Positions 38,849-46,696 of a stretch of DNA of 64,000 nt are shown here, one piece after another. The notes beneath the pieces were generated by a model. That model was not told where the DNA came from and ran no database searches. It saw nothing but the letters and a program-made list of their open reading frames with translations. The stretch is from a virus. The position numbers and the translations under genes were made by a program. Every line of letters begins with the position of its first letter. The stretch's first letter is position 1. Where the stretch lies: positions 1 to 64,000 of the IMG/VR virus record IMGVR_UViG_3300032116_000116. One strand, 5' to 3'.

Positions 38849-39041
38849 TAATTGTTTTGTTAATGATACTGGATTGGTTGCGAAAGGTATTATCTATCAG
38901 TACGAGGGTAAACCTTTCGCGGGTTATGTCATTTATCAAACATACAAATTCTTTTGGATTACTCAATATAAGACCATTGACCACATTGATAGTTTGGAAA
39001 CATTAAAAGAAGAATATCCAAACATTAAAGTAATATATTAA
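38802..39041 (+). CDS. Hypothetical small protein
   Basis: 79 aa, MYMITILKEKLKKTINNCFV. The second ATG (38808) is an equally good start. Mixed alpha/beta with GLVAKGIIYQYEGKPFAGYV and a C-terminal EEYPNIKVIY. It overlaps the 3' end of the lipoprotein gene in another frame. No family known. Confidence 0.65.
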   Translation: MYMITILKEKLKKTINNCFVNDTGLVAKGIIYQYEGKPFAGYVIYQTYKFFWITQYKTIDHIDSLETLKEEYPNIKVIY

Positions 39042-39070
39042 AGATTAAGACAAGCAATCAAGTGAAAATT

Positions 39071-39098
39071 CCCTGATGTTTCTACATCGGGGTTTTTT
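39071..39098 (+). terminator. Intrinsic terminator
   Basis: CCCTGATG-TTTCTA-CATCGGGG followed by T6. Confidence 0.85.
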
Positions 39099-39146
39099 GT
39101 TTTATGACTGTAAATAGATTACAGTCTGGTCCAGTGCGATCAGGTT

Positions 39147-39189
39147 GATTTTCTGTGGCAAATCCGTACTATTGTTGCCACAAAATATT
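39147..39189 (+). repeat. Cassette hairpin element
   Basis: GATTTTCTGTGGCA (39147-39160) and TGCCACAAAATATT (39176-39189); core TGTGGCA/TGCCACA pairs fully. Confidence 0.75.
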
Positions 39190-39250
39190 TTCCTGATCCG
39201 GATCACCTCCTCCTTCAGTAAATTCATTAAGAAAACTTTAACATAAATTA

Positions 39251-39283
39251 TTTGGAAATATAAACAAAATAGATTTATATTTG
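39251..39283 (+). promoter_or_regulatory. Early-type promoter
   Basis: TTTG at 39251 and TATATTTG at 39276-39283; reads to 39318. Confidence 0.8.
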
Positions 39284-39317
39284 TGTACTATCTCACTAAC
39301 TATTAAACTCAAAAAAA

Positions 39318-40010
39318 ATGAAAACAAAAACAATTAAAATCCAGACAAAAAGTAAAAGAAAATCAACTTATTCAAACCACGATGGAATGTATAAGAATAG
39401 GGCTAGAATGAAGATAGTTAATACAATTAAGGAGAGTAACTTAAAAAATAGAAGAATACTATCTTTACCGGCTGATAATTGTATTATTGAAAAACAACTT
39501 TTTACGAATGTATCTAAACTGATTAAATTTGTTTTATGTGAAAACAATGAACAAGTGTATAAAAAATTGTTAATGAATATCGTTACTAGTAAAACTAGAA
39601 TCCCACATTCAATCCTTTCTGGTTCAATCGGTGATGAAATTTACAGAAGTCGGGAGAATGATTATACTGATTTAATACTTGACTATTGTGGTCAAATCGG
39701 AACATACCATAAAGAAATTGAACACGCAATTAAAAATAATATTGTGTGTGTCGGTGGAACAATATCTATGACATTCAATAAAAGAATTTCGGGAGATACT
39801 AATATGAAATTCATTGAAGAAATGGAACGACTTAACCCGAATTTTGATAAGAAAGAGGGTGAGAACAGAACAGAACCAGCCGTTATGACTTTTCTCAATC
39901 GTGTGTGTGGTATGAATTATCAAATTGTTGAAAGGTATTCGTATAGGGATGATGGGGATGATAAAAAAAGATCACCAATGATGTTGGTTATAGTTCGTAG
40001 AGTATCTTAA
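39318..40010 (+). CDS. Rossmann-like protein, possible methyltransferase-fold
   Basis: 230 aa. After a basic N-terminus (KTKTIKIQTKSKRKSTYSNH) comes RRILSLPADNCIIEKQLF, then IKFVLCENNEQVYKKLL (acidic end of a strand, as in SAM-binding folds), DYTDLILDYCGQIG and NNIVCVGGTISMTF. The order of strands fits a class I methyltransferase-like fold, but no GxGxG loop is visible. Function uncertain. Confidence 0.75.
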   Translation: MKTKTIKIQTKSKRKSTYSNHDGMYKNRARMKIVNTIKESNLKNRRILSLPADNCIIEKQLFTNVSKLIKFVLCENNEQVYKKLLMNIVTSKTRIPHSILSGSIGDEIYRSRENDYTDLILDYCGQIGTYHKEIEHAIKNNIVCVGGTISMTFNKRISGDTNMKFIEEMERLNPNFDKKEGENRTEPAVMTFLNRVCGMNYQIVERYSYRDDGDDKKRSPMMLVIVRRVS

Positions 40011-40030
40011 CATTATCGTATTACATTTAA

Positions 40031-40058
40031 GGGGTATCAGAAATGATACCCTTTTTTG
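40031..40058 (+). terminator. Intrinsic terminator
   Basis: GGGGTATCAGAAATGATACCC followed by T6. Confidence 0.85.
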
Positions 40059-40099
40059 TTGCTGTCATCATAGCTCGATCGCAGCGCGCAACAGCTCGT

Positions 40100-40150
40100 G
40101 ATTTTCTGTGGCAAAATCGTATGACACAAAGTGACTTGCCACATAATATT
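40100..40150 (+). repeat. Cassette hairpin element
   Basis: GATTTTCTGTGGCA (40100-40113) and TGCCACATAATATT (40137-40150); upstream box GATCGCAGCGCGCAACAGCT. Confidence 0.75.
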
Positions 40151-40209
40151 TTACAGTATTTGGGCTGGGGTCGTGATCCGATCCTTTAACAAAAGATTAA
40201 CGTAAATTA

Positions 40210-40242
40210 TTTGGAAATAAAACTATAATAGTTGTATATTTG
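40210..40242 (+). promoter_or_regulatory. Early-type promoter
   Basis: TTTG at 40210 and TATATTTG at 40235-40242; reads to 40266. Confidence 0.8.
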
Positions 40243-40265
40243 TGAAACAATTAAAAACAAATATT

Positions 40266-40556
40266 ATGAACCTTTATTTAGAATTTTCAATGGACTATTC
40301 AGGGGAGTGTGAAGATTATACACTATTCCTTAACGATGAAGATAAAACCTACGATTATGATTTTGAAGATATTACCAACTACATTAAGAAGTTGGAGGAT
40401 AATGTTGAAGGGTTTTTCTTATCAGAACACAGAACATCGGGAACTATTACTATCATTGATGATGTAATGACTATTGAATTTAGAACATTCAACGAACCCG
40501 ATTGGGATGAATTTGATGACCACACAATTACCACAACCCCTATTGATTTTAATTAA
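40266..40556 (+). CDS. Acidic hypothetical protein
   Basis: 96 aa from MNLYLEFSMDYSGECEDYTL; a GTG-initiated longer frame overlaps the promoter box. Very acidic with regular strands (GTITIIDDVMTIEFRTFNEP). Possibly a DNA-mimic-like protein by charge, which is speculation. Confidence 0.75.
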   Translation: MNLYLEFSMDYSGECEDYTLFLNDEDKTYDYDFEDITNYIKKLEDNVEGFFLSEHRTSGTITIIDDVMTIEFRTFNEPDWDEFDDHTITTTPIDFN

Positions 40557-40573
40557 TAGGGGATAAAAATAAA

Positions 40574-40605
40574 TTTGGTTTTTAATTAAAATAGTTTTAT
40601 CTTTG
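40574..40605 (+). promoter_or_regulatory. Early-type promoter (TATCTTTG)
   Basis: TTTG at 40574 and TATCTTTG at 40598-40605; reads to 40632. Confidence 0.75.
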
Positions 40606-40631
40606 TTCTTTAATCATTAAAATTTATAATT

Positions 40632-41465
40632 ATGAAATTCGCGTCAACCGACAATCTTAATTGGACAGTTCGTCAGGAGCCTGTTCAAACCGAAAGTGGT
40701 ATCGTAATTCCTGGACAACTTGCGATAGTTCGTAACGATACGAATGTTCCTTTGTCAATTATGGCTGATGGTTATCAACCGTATCAAAATCACGAATTGG
40801 TTGAACTACTTGAAAGGGTATCAAACCAAACCGGTATGGAAATTAAAAAATCGGGGTTATTCGGGGACGGAGAGAAGGTGTTTATTCAGTTGAAGTCAAA
40901 CGACCTTAAACTCGGTAATGATAGGGTTGAAGGATATTTGACAGGTATCAATTCCTTTGATGGTTCAACATCACTCGCATTCGGACCCAGTAATGTTACT
41001 ATCAGTTGTACCAACTCGTTCTTCGCCGCGTTTCGTGGTCTTAACACAAAGGTTCGTCATACAAAAAATATGGTTGTTCGTATTGACGACATTTGTAGAA
41101 GTTTAATGGGTGTAGTTGAGGAAGAAAAGAAAATGTTTGATAACATTGTGAAGTTGTCGGAAACTCGTGTCGGAACAAAAAATGTTGATGATGTATTACG
41201 GACATTATTCAACATTGATAAAAGTGTTAATCTCAAAGATATTGAGGCGATATCAACCGTAACTCAAAATAAAATATCTCGTTTCTATGTTGATTTGAAC
41301 GGAGAAATGAAGGAGAAGGGAGATAATCTTTGGGGGTTGTTTAGTGGAGTAACTAAATACACAACTCACTCAATGAGTAAGGAAGACAATACCGAAAAGA
41401 AAATGTTTGGTGTGTACGGAAATCGTGAAAGGAAAATCTTTAACGACTTGGTTGAATTGGTATAA
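40632..41465 (+). CDS. DUF932 phage/plasmid protein
   Basis: 277 aa. NVPLSIMADGYQPYQNHELV, FGDGEKVFIQLKSND, GYLTGINSFDGSTSLAFGPS and ISCTNSF are the conserved blocks of DUF932 (phage/plasmid-like TIGR03299). The family is widespread in phages and conjugative plasmids; its role is not established. Length agrees with the family. Confidence 0.9.
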   Translation: MKFASTDNLNWTVRQEPVQTESGIVIPGQLAIVRNDTNVPLSIMADGYQPYQNHELVELLERVSNQTGMEIKKSGLFGDGEKVFIQLKSNDLKLGNDRVEGYLTGINSFDGSTSLAFGPSNVTISCTNSFFAAFRGLNTKVRHTKNMVVRIDDICRSLMGVVEEEKKMFDNIVKLSETRVGTKNVDDVLRTLFNIDKSVNLKDIEAISTVTQNKISRFYVDLNGEMKEKGDNLWGLFSGVTKYTTHSMSKEDNTEKKMFGVYGNRERKIFNDLVELV

Positions 41466-41486
41466 CCCTATAAGTGAATCGTGTAT

Positions 41487-41513
41487 AACCCCAGCAAAAA
41501 GCTGGGGTTTTTT
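41487..41513 (+). terminator. Intrinsic terminator
   Basis: AACCCCAGCAAAAAGCTGGGG followed by T6. Confidence 0.9.
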
Positions 41514-41553
41514 GTTGCTTTTCACCAGCCGATCGCAACAGCGCAACAGGTGG

Positions 41554-41604
41554 GATTTTCTGTGGCAAGAAAATTACAGGGGAAACGACTCGCCACAGAA
41601 ATTT
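41554..41604 (+). repeat. Cassette hairpin element (near-perfect)
   Basis: GATTTTCTGTGGC (41554-41566) and GCCACAGAAATTT (41592-41604), 11-bp uninterrupted stem. Confidence 0.85.
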
Positions 41605-41675
41605 CAGATGACGCCGGGCTAAAAAGTTCGTAGCCCAGATCATAAAACACATTAACAAAAGATTAGCACAAATTA

Positions 41676-41708
41676 TTTGGAAATAGAACTATAATAGTTG
41701 TATATTTG
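41676..41708 (+). promoter_or_regulatory. Early-type promoter
   Basis: TTTG at 41676 and TATATTTG at 41701-41708; reads to 41725. Confidence 0.8.
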
Positions 41709-41724
41709 TATAAATTAAAACATT

Positions 41725-41910
41725 ATGAAAAAAGTAATCACACTATTATCAGTTGTTGTCTTATTGACAAGTTGTTCAACACAATATCAAACAACAAGTT
41801 ACAATTCGGAAAAAAGTTATACCTTTAAGAGAGGTGGTGTTCGGTATAAAATAACCGACACTTACACAAGAAAAGTTGAAACCGATACATTAACAATTAA
41901 AAAGAAATAA
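41725..41910 (+). CDS. Lipoprotein (61 aa)
   Basis: Signal peptide MKKVITLLSVVVLLTSC with lipobox Cys17, then a basic and Thr-rich mature part (STQYQTTSYNSEKSYTFKRG; DTYTRKVETDTLTIKKK). First gene of a five-gene operon that includes the SprT-like protein. Confidence 0.75.
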   Translation: MKKVITLLSVVVLLTSCSTQYQTTSYNSEKSYTFKRGGVRYKITDTYTRKVETDTLTIKKK

Positions 41911-41911
41911 T

Positions 41912-42106
41912 ATGAAGTTTGATGTAATTTCCCCCGATGGTTTTTCAATTCATTTTTCCGACACTTATAGTAATAAGAAAGAAGCAAAAAAAGCTTTTGA
42001 GAAGTGGAAGAAGAATTACGAAAGACAAGGATATTATAGTTCGGTAAACTATGGTAGAATACCTTTGAACGAATTACACAACTACATTAAAATTGTTAAA
42101 CTATGA
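41912..42106 (+). CDS. Hypothetical small protein
   Basis: 64 aa, MKFDVISPDGFSIHFSDTYS. The pattern SPDGFSI......Y.s.kEA..af..W...y..QGYYSS resembles small phage proteins I have seen, without function. Its stop overlaps the next ATG (ATGA). Confidence 0.75.
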   Translation: MKFDVISPDGFSIHFSDTYSNKKEAKKAFEKWKKNYERQGYYSSVNYGRIPLNELHNYIKIVKL

Positions 42107-42564
42107 ATTTAGACAAAGCTGAGAAACTCACACTATCTTTGATGCACAAACACAATTTACGTGGTTGGAGTTTTAAGTGGGATAATTCATTGAGGAGGTT
42201 CGGTTGTTGTAGTCAAGGTAGAAAGTATATTGGGTTGTCAAGGAAATTGGTTGAGGTAAATAATGTGGAACAAGTTAAGGACACAATACTGCACGAAATT
42301 GCACACGCACTTGCGGGACCTGGTGTAGGACACGGGCAAAAGTGGAAAGATATTTGTGTTCAGATTGGTGCAAAACCCGAAAGATGTTATGATAGTGACG
42401 ACACAAACACACCCGAAATGAAGTATTACGCGGTATGTGGTGCTTGTGGTAGAAAACACGAAAAGGCAAGATTAAAACTAAAGCATGTTCGTAGGTCGTG
42501 TTTATGTCAAAGTGGTAAGGATTGGAACAATAGAGTTTTATTAGAATTTCAAACAAGATATTAA
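42103..42564 (+). CDS. SprT-like zinc metalloprotease domain protein
   Basis: 153 aa. Helix TILHEIAHALAG supplies HExxH at 64-68, and His77 in GHGQKWKD is the third zinc ligand of the SprT family. The C-terminal zinc ribbon is present: CGACGRKHEKAR then RRSCLCQSG. Length is that of compact SprT-like proteins. Cellular SprT/Spartan cleave DNA-protein crosslinks; a phage version may free DNA of bound protein, by inference. Confidence 0.9.
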   Translation: MNLDKAEKLTLSLMHKHNLRGWSFKWDNSLRRFGCCSQGRKYIGLSRKLVEVNNVEQVKDTILHEIAHALAGPGVGHGQKWKDICVQIGAKPERCYDSDDTNTPEMKYYAVCGACGRKHEKARLKLKHVRRSCLCQSGKDWNNRVLLEFQTRY

Positions 42565-42569
42565 TTCGT

Positions 42570-42770
42570 ATGACACCAGAACAACAAGTAAAAGAAATTC
42601 AGTTGAAGGCACAATATAGTGTACTATCGGAACTATCGGAATGTTTTGGTAAAGGTAGTAGACACGAAGCGGCAGTTAAGATTAATAAAACGATGAATGA
42701 AATTTTATACAAGTTAGAACTATTAAATTATGAGTACACACAACAGGCGAGGTCATACACGAAAGGTTAA
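42570..42770 (+). CDS. Hypothetical helical protein
   Basis: 66 aa, MTPEQQVKEIQLKAQYSVLS. Two amphipathic helices (to residue 24 and 36-56). Follows SprT by 5 nt. No family known. Confidence 0.7.
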   Translation: MTPEQQVKEIQLKAQYSVLSELSECFGKGSRHEAAVKINKTMNEILYKLELLNYEYTQQARSYTKG

Positions 42771-42831
42771 AGTTAAAGGAGCCGTTAAGTGTATAAAGAT
42801 TAAACCGACAAAAGTTAAAAAGAAAAAGTAA
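42730..42831 (+). CDS. Very basic micro-protein (33 aa)
   Basis: MSTHNRRGHTRKVKVKGAVK then CIKIKPTKVKKKK, over 40% basic. Overlaps the previous gene by 41 nt in another frame and ends at the terminator. Comparable to the other tiny polybasic proteins of this genome. Confidence 0.5.
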   Translation: MSTHNRRGHTRKVKVKGAVKCIKIKPTKVKKKK

Positions 42832-42853
42832 CCCAGAGAAATCTGGGTTTTTT
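42831..42853 (+). terminator. Intrinsic terminator
   Basis: ACCCAGAGAAATCTGGGT followed by T5. Confidence 0.85.
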
Positions 42854-42893
42854 GTTGCTTTTCACCAGCTGATCGCAGCGCAAACGCAGCTCG

Positions 42894-42934
42894 GATTTTC
42901 TGTGGCAGGATCGACACACTTGCCACAGAATATT
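42894..42934 (+). repeat. Cassette hairpin element
   Basis: GATTTTCTGTGGCA (42894-42907) and TGCCACAGAATATT (42921-42934), 13-nt loop; nearly perfect. Confidence 0.85.
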
Positions 42935-42994
42935 TTCCTGATCCCGGACATCTTTTTCTTCAGAAATCCTTTAACAAAAGATTAGCACAAATTA

Positions 42995-43027
42995 TTTGGA
43001 AATAGAACTATAATAGTTGTATATTTG
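42995..43027 (+). promoter_or_regulatory. Early-type promoter
   Basis: TTTG at 42995 and TATATTTG at 43020-43027; reads to 43049. Confidence 0.8.
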
Positions 43028-43048
43028 TCTAAACAAAAACAAATCACA

Positions 43049-43270
43049 ATGGCTATCAAAAGTAAAAACTCAAAGAAATCAAAACTTGAAATTGACTTAA
43101 CTGGTCCAGATGGTAACGCCTTCGTTCTTATCGGTATCGCGGGTAACTTATCAAAACAATTAGGTTTGGATAAAAGTAAAATACAATCCGAAATGATGAA
43201 AGGTGATTATGAAAACTTGATAAAAGTTTTTGACAAACATTTTGGAAAATTCGTAACTTTATATCGTTAA
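43049..43270 (+). CDS. Hypothetical small protein
   Basis: 73 aa from MAIKSKNSKKSKLEIDLTGP; a TTG-started frame overlaps the promoter. The body LTGPDGNAFVLIGIAGNLSK is a motif I recall from small phage proteins of unknown role. The C-terminal helix ends FGKFVTLYR. First gene of a five-gene series. Confidence 0.75.
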   Translation: MAIKSKNSKKSKLEIDLTGPDGNAFVLIGIAGNLSKQLGLDKSKIQSEMMKGDYENLIKVFDKHFGKFVTLYR

Positions 43271-43284
43271 TAAAACTATTTCAA

Positions 43285-43611
43285 ATGAGAGTAACAAATT
43301 TAACAGGGGCTATTGTCCTAATAAAAATACAACACAAGGTTGATGTTGTTCCTTCAAATATCAAAGGGTTTAAGTGGCATATTCCAGAAATGGATGATGA
43401 TGGTGGTGTCCATATTGAAACTGATGAAGACCTTATTAAATTATCAAATGAAATTTGTGATTTTGATAAATTGATTGATGAAGTCATTGAACAAATTAAA
43501 CACGACATCAATGTAAGTGAGGATTTTACCGCAATTGACGAACTATTAAGAACGGTTCCAGTTATCAACTTAATAAATTATTTACCCGAAACAATACAAC
43601 AAGGAAAATGA
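43285..43611 (+). CDS. Hypothetical protein
   Basis: 108 aa, MRVTNLTGAIVLIKIQHKVD. Beta start, then acidic helices (SNEICDFDKLIDEVIEQIKH). Coupled to the next gene by ATGA. No family known. Confidence 0.75.
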   Translation: MRVTNLTGAIVLIKIQHKVDVVPSNIKGFKWHIPEMDDDGGVHIETDEDLIKLSNEICDFDKLIDEVIEQIKHDINVSEDFTAIDELLRTVPVINLINYLPETIQQGK

Positions 43612-43820
43612 GAACAATAACAATTCATATCATTGATAGAGATAGTTCACGAACTATGAGTGAAAGTATCAGGGTTGATGGTGTTAAACCGATAGACCTT
43701 GAAAACAATATTGTTAAATTACTTTCCGATGTTCCTTTCCGTAAATACTATATGGAAACTGAAACAAGTGATGAATTAACAAAGGAAGAATTGGAAGTTA
43801 TTGAAAGGATCATTAACTAA
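43608..43820 (+). CDS. Hypothetical small protein
   Basis: 70 aa, MRTITIHIIDRDSSRTMSES. Beta start (TITIHIIDRD) and acidic helical end (DELTKEELEVIERIIN). No family known. Confidence 0.7.
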   Translation: MRTITIHIIDRDSSRTMSESIRVDGVKPIDLENNIVKLLSDVPFRKYYMETETSDELTKEELEVIERIIN

Positions 43821-43836
43821 ATTTTAACAAAAATTA

Positions 43837-43869
43837 TTTGGAAATAGAAAGTATTACATTGTATATTTG
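43837..43869 (+). promoter_or_regulatory. Early-type promoter
   Basis: TTTG at 43837 and TATATTTG at 43862-43869; reads to 43882. Confidence 0.8.
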
Positions 43870-43881
43870 TAAAAAAATCGT

Positions 43882-44013
43882 ATGACACTACAAGAATTAA
43901 AAGAACAACTACAAGAAGATTTAATCTCACACTTGGAGGAATTAATCTCACAAGAAGATTTAGACATCGTTTGTAATATAGTAATCAATAATGTTAATCA
44001 ATTAAAACAATAA
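43882..44013 (+). CDS. Small acidic helical protein (43 aa)
   Basis: MTLQELKEQLQEDLISHLEE then a second repeat-like helix LISQEDLDIVCNIV. Promoter 12 nt upstream and the next start 2 nt downstream support translation. Function unknown. Confidence 0.6.
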   Translation: MTLQELKEQLQEDLISHLEELISQEDLDIVCNIVINNVNQLKQ

Positions 44014-44015
44014 CA

Positions 44016-44564
44016 ATGGGAGCAACAGATTTCAGAACAACAAAAAGAGGTTGGTCAATGTCCGAAGCGTATGACACCGCAGTTGAATATGCGAGAGACG
44101 AATATGGAAACGATGGTTACAACGGAACAATATCCACAACTCGTGGGGTTATTGATAAGACCTCAATGTTTAAGTCATCAAAACTTTCTATTGATGAATT
44201 TATTAACAAACATATTGATAGTTGTCAGAAGTGGGGTTCGGCTTGGGGAGTATGTATTGAAGAACCGACACAAAATAAATCTAAGATAAAATCTAAGGTT
44301 ACAAACATTGTAAGTAAGGGAACGAAGAAATGGGAGTTGGTTTATGATGTGATTGTTCGTGGAGATAGTGTTAAGTCATTCAATAGTAAGAACGATGCGG
44401 TTAAACATGGTCGTGATTTGGTTGAGAAGAGTAAAGGAAGAGTATCAATAGAAATGAGGAAGAAACTTGTTAATGGTAACACAAGGGTTGCGGAGATCGA
44501 ATATAAAACCGATGGAAAAGAAAAAGAGGGTAAGTATGTTTTCTTCGGAATTGCAGCATGTTAA
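44016..44564 (+). CDS. Conserved phage hypothetical protein
   Basis: 182 aa. N-terminal MGATDFRTTKRGWSMSEAYD and AVEYARDEYGNDGYNGTIST recall a phage family of unknown role. The C-terminal half (KKWELVYDVIVRGDSVKSFN; RKKLVNGNTRVAEIEY) may be a separate small domain. No catalytic motif seen. Confidence 0.8.
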   Translation: MGATDFRTTKRGWSMSEAYDTAVEYARDEYGNDGYNGTISTTRGVIDKTSMFKSSKLSIDEFINKHIDSCQKWGSAWGVCIEEPTQNKSKIKSKVTNIVSKGTKKWELVYDVIVRGDSVKSFNSKNDAVKHGRDLVEKSKGRVSIEMRKKLVNGNTRVAEIEYKTDGKEKEGKYVFFGIAAC

Positions 44565-44584
44565 CAAAACTTTAAGAAAATAAA

Positions 44585-44616
44585 TTTGGAAAACTAATAT
44601 AATAGTTATATCTTTG
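44585..44616 (+). promoter_or_regulatory. Early-type promoter (TATCTTTG)
   Basis: TTTG at 44585 and TATCTTTG at 44609-44616. The leader to 44668 is unusually long (50 nt), carrying ACTCGGGGACAGGAGTTC. Confidence 0.75.
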
Positions 44617-44667
44617 TTACTCATTACTAATCTAACTCGGGGACAGGAGTTCTGAACAAATTATCTT

Positions 44668-45411
44668 ATGAATAAGTTTCATGGAAAAAAAGTAGGAGAA
44701 ATCTTTGAGACAAAAGATTATTCAATTTTCAAATTCAGAGAGGACAATCGTCCAATCATTCCAAACCATGTTAAGAAGTTAGCGAAGAGAATGTCTGAAC
44801 GTGGTTGGTTACCAACATCAGTTGTCACTATTAATGGAAGTGGTGATATTATTGATGGACAAAATCGTGTGACCGCAGCGATGAGTGTTGGTTGTCCGAT
44901 TCGTTACAAAGTAGTGAAAGGAGCAGGAAGTGATGAAATGACGGAAATGAATACACTACAAAAGAATTGGTCTCCGTTTGACCACTTACACAAGTTCGTT
45001 GTGAAGGGTAATAAGAATTATGTTGTATTCAATAATTTCATTACCGACTATCCAATGTATAAGTACACCGAAGTCGCGATGTTTCTCAACAACTCAATGT
45101 CAAGTGTGAAGAGAGATACTTTTGAAAGTGGTGAATATGTTGTAAAGAACGAGAAGAAAGCTCGTGAGTGGGCTAACAACATTCTTGAACTCAAACCTTA
45201 CTTTGAGAAGTATTACAACAAGTCAATCTTTGTGAGGGCGATGGTGAAGATTATGTCAAATAAGAAAGACTTTGTTTTTGAAGAGTTTTTACACAAAGTA
45301 AAGTTGAGACCAATGAAGTTAGTTCCGTGTGGAACGGTGGAACAATATGTGGAAATGATTGAGGGTATCTACAACTACATGAGAAAGGATAAAGTGAATT
45401 TAAGGTTTTGA
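44668..45411 (+). CDS. ParB-like nuclease-fold protein
   Basis: 247 aa. RPIIPNHVKKLAKRMSERGW and TINGSGDIIDGQNRVTAAMS (GQ.R motif) match the ParB/sulfiredoxin N-terminal domain. The rest is helical without a recognised helix-turn-helix. Such phage proteins can act on DNA binding, regulation or nucleotide hydrolysis; here unknown. The longer leader suggests separate regulation. Confidence 0.85.
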   Translation: MNKFHGKKVGEIFETKDYSIFKFREDNRPIIPNHVKKLAKRMSERGWLPTSVVTINGSGDIIDGQNRVTAAMSVGCPIRYKVVKGAGSDEMTEMNTLQKNWSPFDHLHKFVVKGNKNYVVFNNFITDYPMYKYTEVAMFLNNSMSSVKRDTFESGEYVVKNEKKAREWANNILELKPYFEKYYNKSIFVRAMVKIMSNKKDFVFEEFLHKVKLRPMKLVPCGTVEQYVEMIEGIYNYMRKDKVNLRF

Positions 45412-45434
45412 GTTAGATAGTAAGTGTGAACAAA

Positions 45435-45462
45435 GACCACTCCGAAAGGGGTGGTTTTTTTT
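45435..45462 (+). terminator. Intrinsic terminator
   Basis: GACCACTCCGAAAGGGGTGG followed by T8. Confidence 0.85.
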
Positions 45463-45500
45463 GTTACGAACTCAGAATCTGCGGTCCTGAAGACGACGGG

Positions 45501-45515
45501 GAAATTTTCTGTGGC
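45501..45515 (+). repeat. Half hairpin element (left arm only)
   Basis: AAATTTTCTGTGGC with no right arm within the following 90 nt; the next promoter begins at 45553. A truncated copy. Confidence 0.65.
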
Positions 45516-45552
45516 AGGATCAAACTCTTTAACAAAACATTATGAAAATAAA

Positions 45553-45585
45553 TTTGGAAATAGAAAGTATTATATTGTATATTTG
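45553..45585 (+). promoter_or_regulatory. Early-type promoter
   Basis: TTTG at 45553 and TATATTTG at 45578-45585; reads to 45598. Confidence 0.8.
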
Positions 45586-45597
45586 AAAAAAAACATT

Positions 45598-46008
45598 ATG
45601 ATTGAAATGATTAAATCGGAATTGAAGTGGAGAGGAAAAGAAACCTACTCAATAGAAGAAATTATTGAAGTCATTGAGAAGTATAATAAAAAAGAAGAAA
45701 CTCATAGAGTTGAAAGTTGTGGGTTTGTTGCCGATATGGAAACCAGACAAATAACTATTGACGATAAAAAACACAACCTACCAAAAAAAGAATTTTTGAT
45801 TATTCATTACCTTATGGAAAATAAAAACAAGGTATTGAATAGAGATAAGATACTAAATAAAATTTGGGAAGATGATGTGATTGTAATAAACAGAACTATT
45901 GATGTTCACATCAGGAGAATTAGAAATAAATTTCCAACAATTCCAATTAGAACAATTAAGGGAGTTGGATATACTTGGAGTGATAGAGAGACTTTAACAA
46001 ATGTTTAA
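45598..46008 (+). CDS. OmpR/PhoB-type winged-helix DNA-binding protein
   Basis: 136 aa from MIEMIKSELKWRGKETYSIE; the longer frame from 45451 covers terminator, repeat and promoter. Residues 45-133 match the Trans_Reg_C winged helix: HNLPKKEFLIIHYLMENKNK, VLNRDKILNKIW, INRTIDVHIRRIRNKF, IRTIKGVGYTW. No receiver domain, so control is not by phosphorylation. Probably the transcription regulator of this array. Confidence 0.9.
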   Translation: MIEMIKSELKWRGKETYSIEEIIEVIEKYNKKEETHRVESCGFVADMETRQITIDDKKHNLPKKEFLIIHYLMENKNKVLNRDKILNKIWEDDVIVINRTIDVHIRRIRNKFPTIPIRTIKGVGYTWSDRETLTNV

Positions 46009-46017
46009 CATAAATTA

Positions 46018-46050
46018 TTTGGAGGTATAATGTTTTAAGTTGTATATTTG
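46018..46050 (+). promoter_or_regulatory. Early-type promoter
   Basis: TTTG at 46018 and TATATTTG at 46043-46050; reads to 46065. Confidence 0.8.
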
Positions 46051-46064
46051 TAAAAATTAAAATT

Positions 46065-46295
46065 ATGGTAACTTTACACGAAGAAAAATTTATGGACTAT
46101 AAAATCGGTTTAGCCGGTTCGTTCAAACAATCACTTTACGAAACCTTTTTCAAAGGAGATACGGAGAACAGAAAGAAGTTAATGTCTGTTTTTCCCGAAC
46201 TTGAAGTCGCTCAAAGATACGCCTCCGAAAGTGGTTATTGGAAAGGACTTGTGGAGAGATATAATAAACAATACAACACAAACTATAACCCATAA
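46065..46295 (+). CDS. Hypothetical small protein
   Basis: 76 aa, MVTLHEEKFMDYKIGLAGSF. Helical; the pattern FKGDTENRKKLMSVFPELEV AQRY is found in small phage proteins of unknown role. First of a series of nine closely packed genes to 48.05 kb. Confidence 0.75.
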   Translation: MVTLHEEKFMDYKIGLAGSFKQSLYETFFKGDTENRKKLMSVFPELEVAQRYASESGYWKGLVERYNKQYNTNYNP

Positions 46296-46301
46296 AATAA
46301 T

Positions 46302-46460
46302 ATGCCAACAAGAGAACAAACAGACAAAGTTTTCACTGAATTGATAAGTTTATATGACATCGCCGATGAACTTGAAAACAATGGCGAAGAAGAAAAATCA
46401 ATCGAAATGAGAATTAAACTCAACATTATCGGACAATTTATTCAATCATTAATAAAATAA
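46302..46460 (+). CDS. Small helical protein (52 aa)
   Basis: MPTREQTDKVFTELISLYDI start; two acidic helices ending IGQFIQSLIK. Starts 6 nt after the previous stop and ends 1 nt before the next start. Unknown. Confidence 0.65.
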   Translation: MPTREQTDKVFTELISLYDIADELENNGEEEKSIEMRIKLNIIGQFIQSLIK

Positions 46461-46461
46461 A

Positions 46462-46659
46462 ATGAAATCACAACAAGTTTTTATTGTAATGTACAATGAC
46501 CGATATGGTAACGGAGACCAGAAGAAAATAGAGGTGGTATTAAAAGATGAAAAAGATTTTAAGAAGTGGTTGAAGAACCATAACTACGATAGGGATGCAG
46601 AACCCGAAACAAAAGAAGAATTTGATTTAATTCCAGTTAACCTTTTAACTTTTGATTAA
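46462..46659 (+). CDS. Hypothetical small protein
   Basis: 65 aa, MKSQQVFIVMYNDRYGNGDQ. Beta start, then KDEKDFKKWLKNHNYDRD. From memory, similar small proteins exist in phages; no function known. Confidence 0.7.
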   Translation: MKSQQVFIVMYNDRYGNGDQKKIEVVLKDEKDFKKWLKNHNYDRDAEPETKEEFDLIPVNLLTFD

Positions 46660-46679
46660 CGATTATTATATTATCTTTA
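46650..46679 (+). promoter_or_regulatory. Weak early-type promoter
   Basis: TTTTG at 46650 and TATCTTTA at 46672-46679, partly inside the previous gene; reads to 46697. Confidence 0.45.
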
Positions 46680-46696
46680 CAAATAAAAAAAATTGT

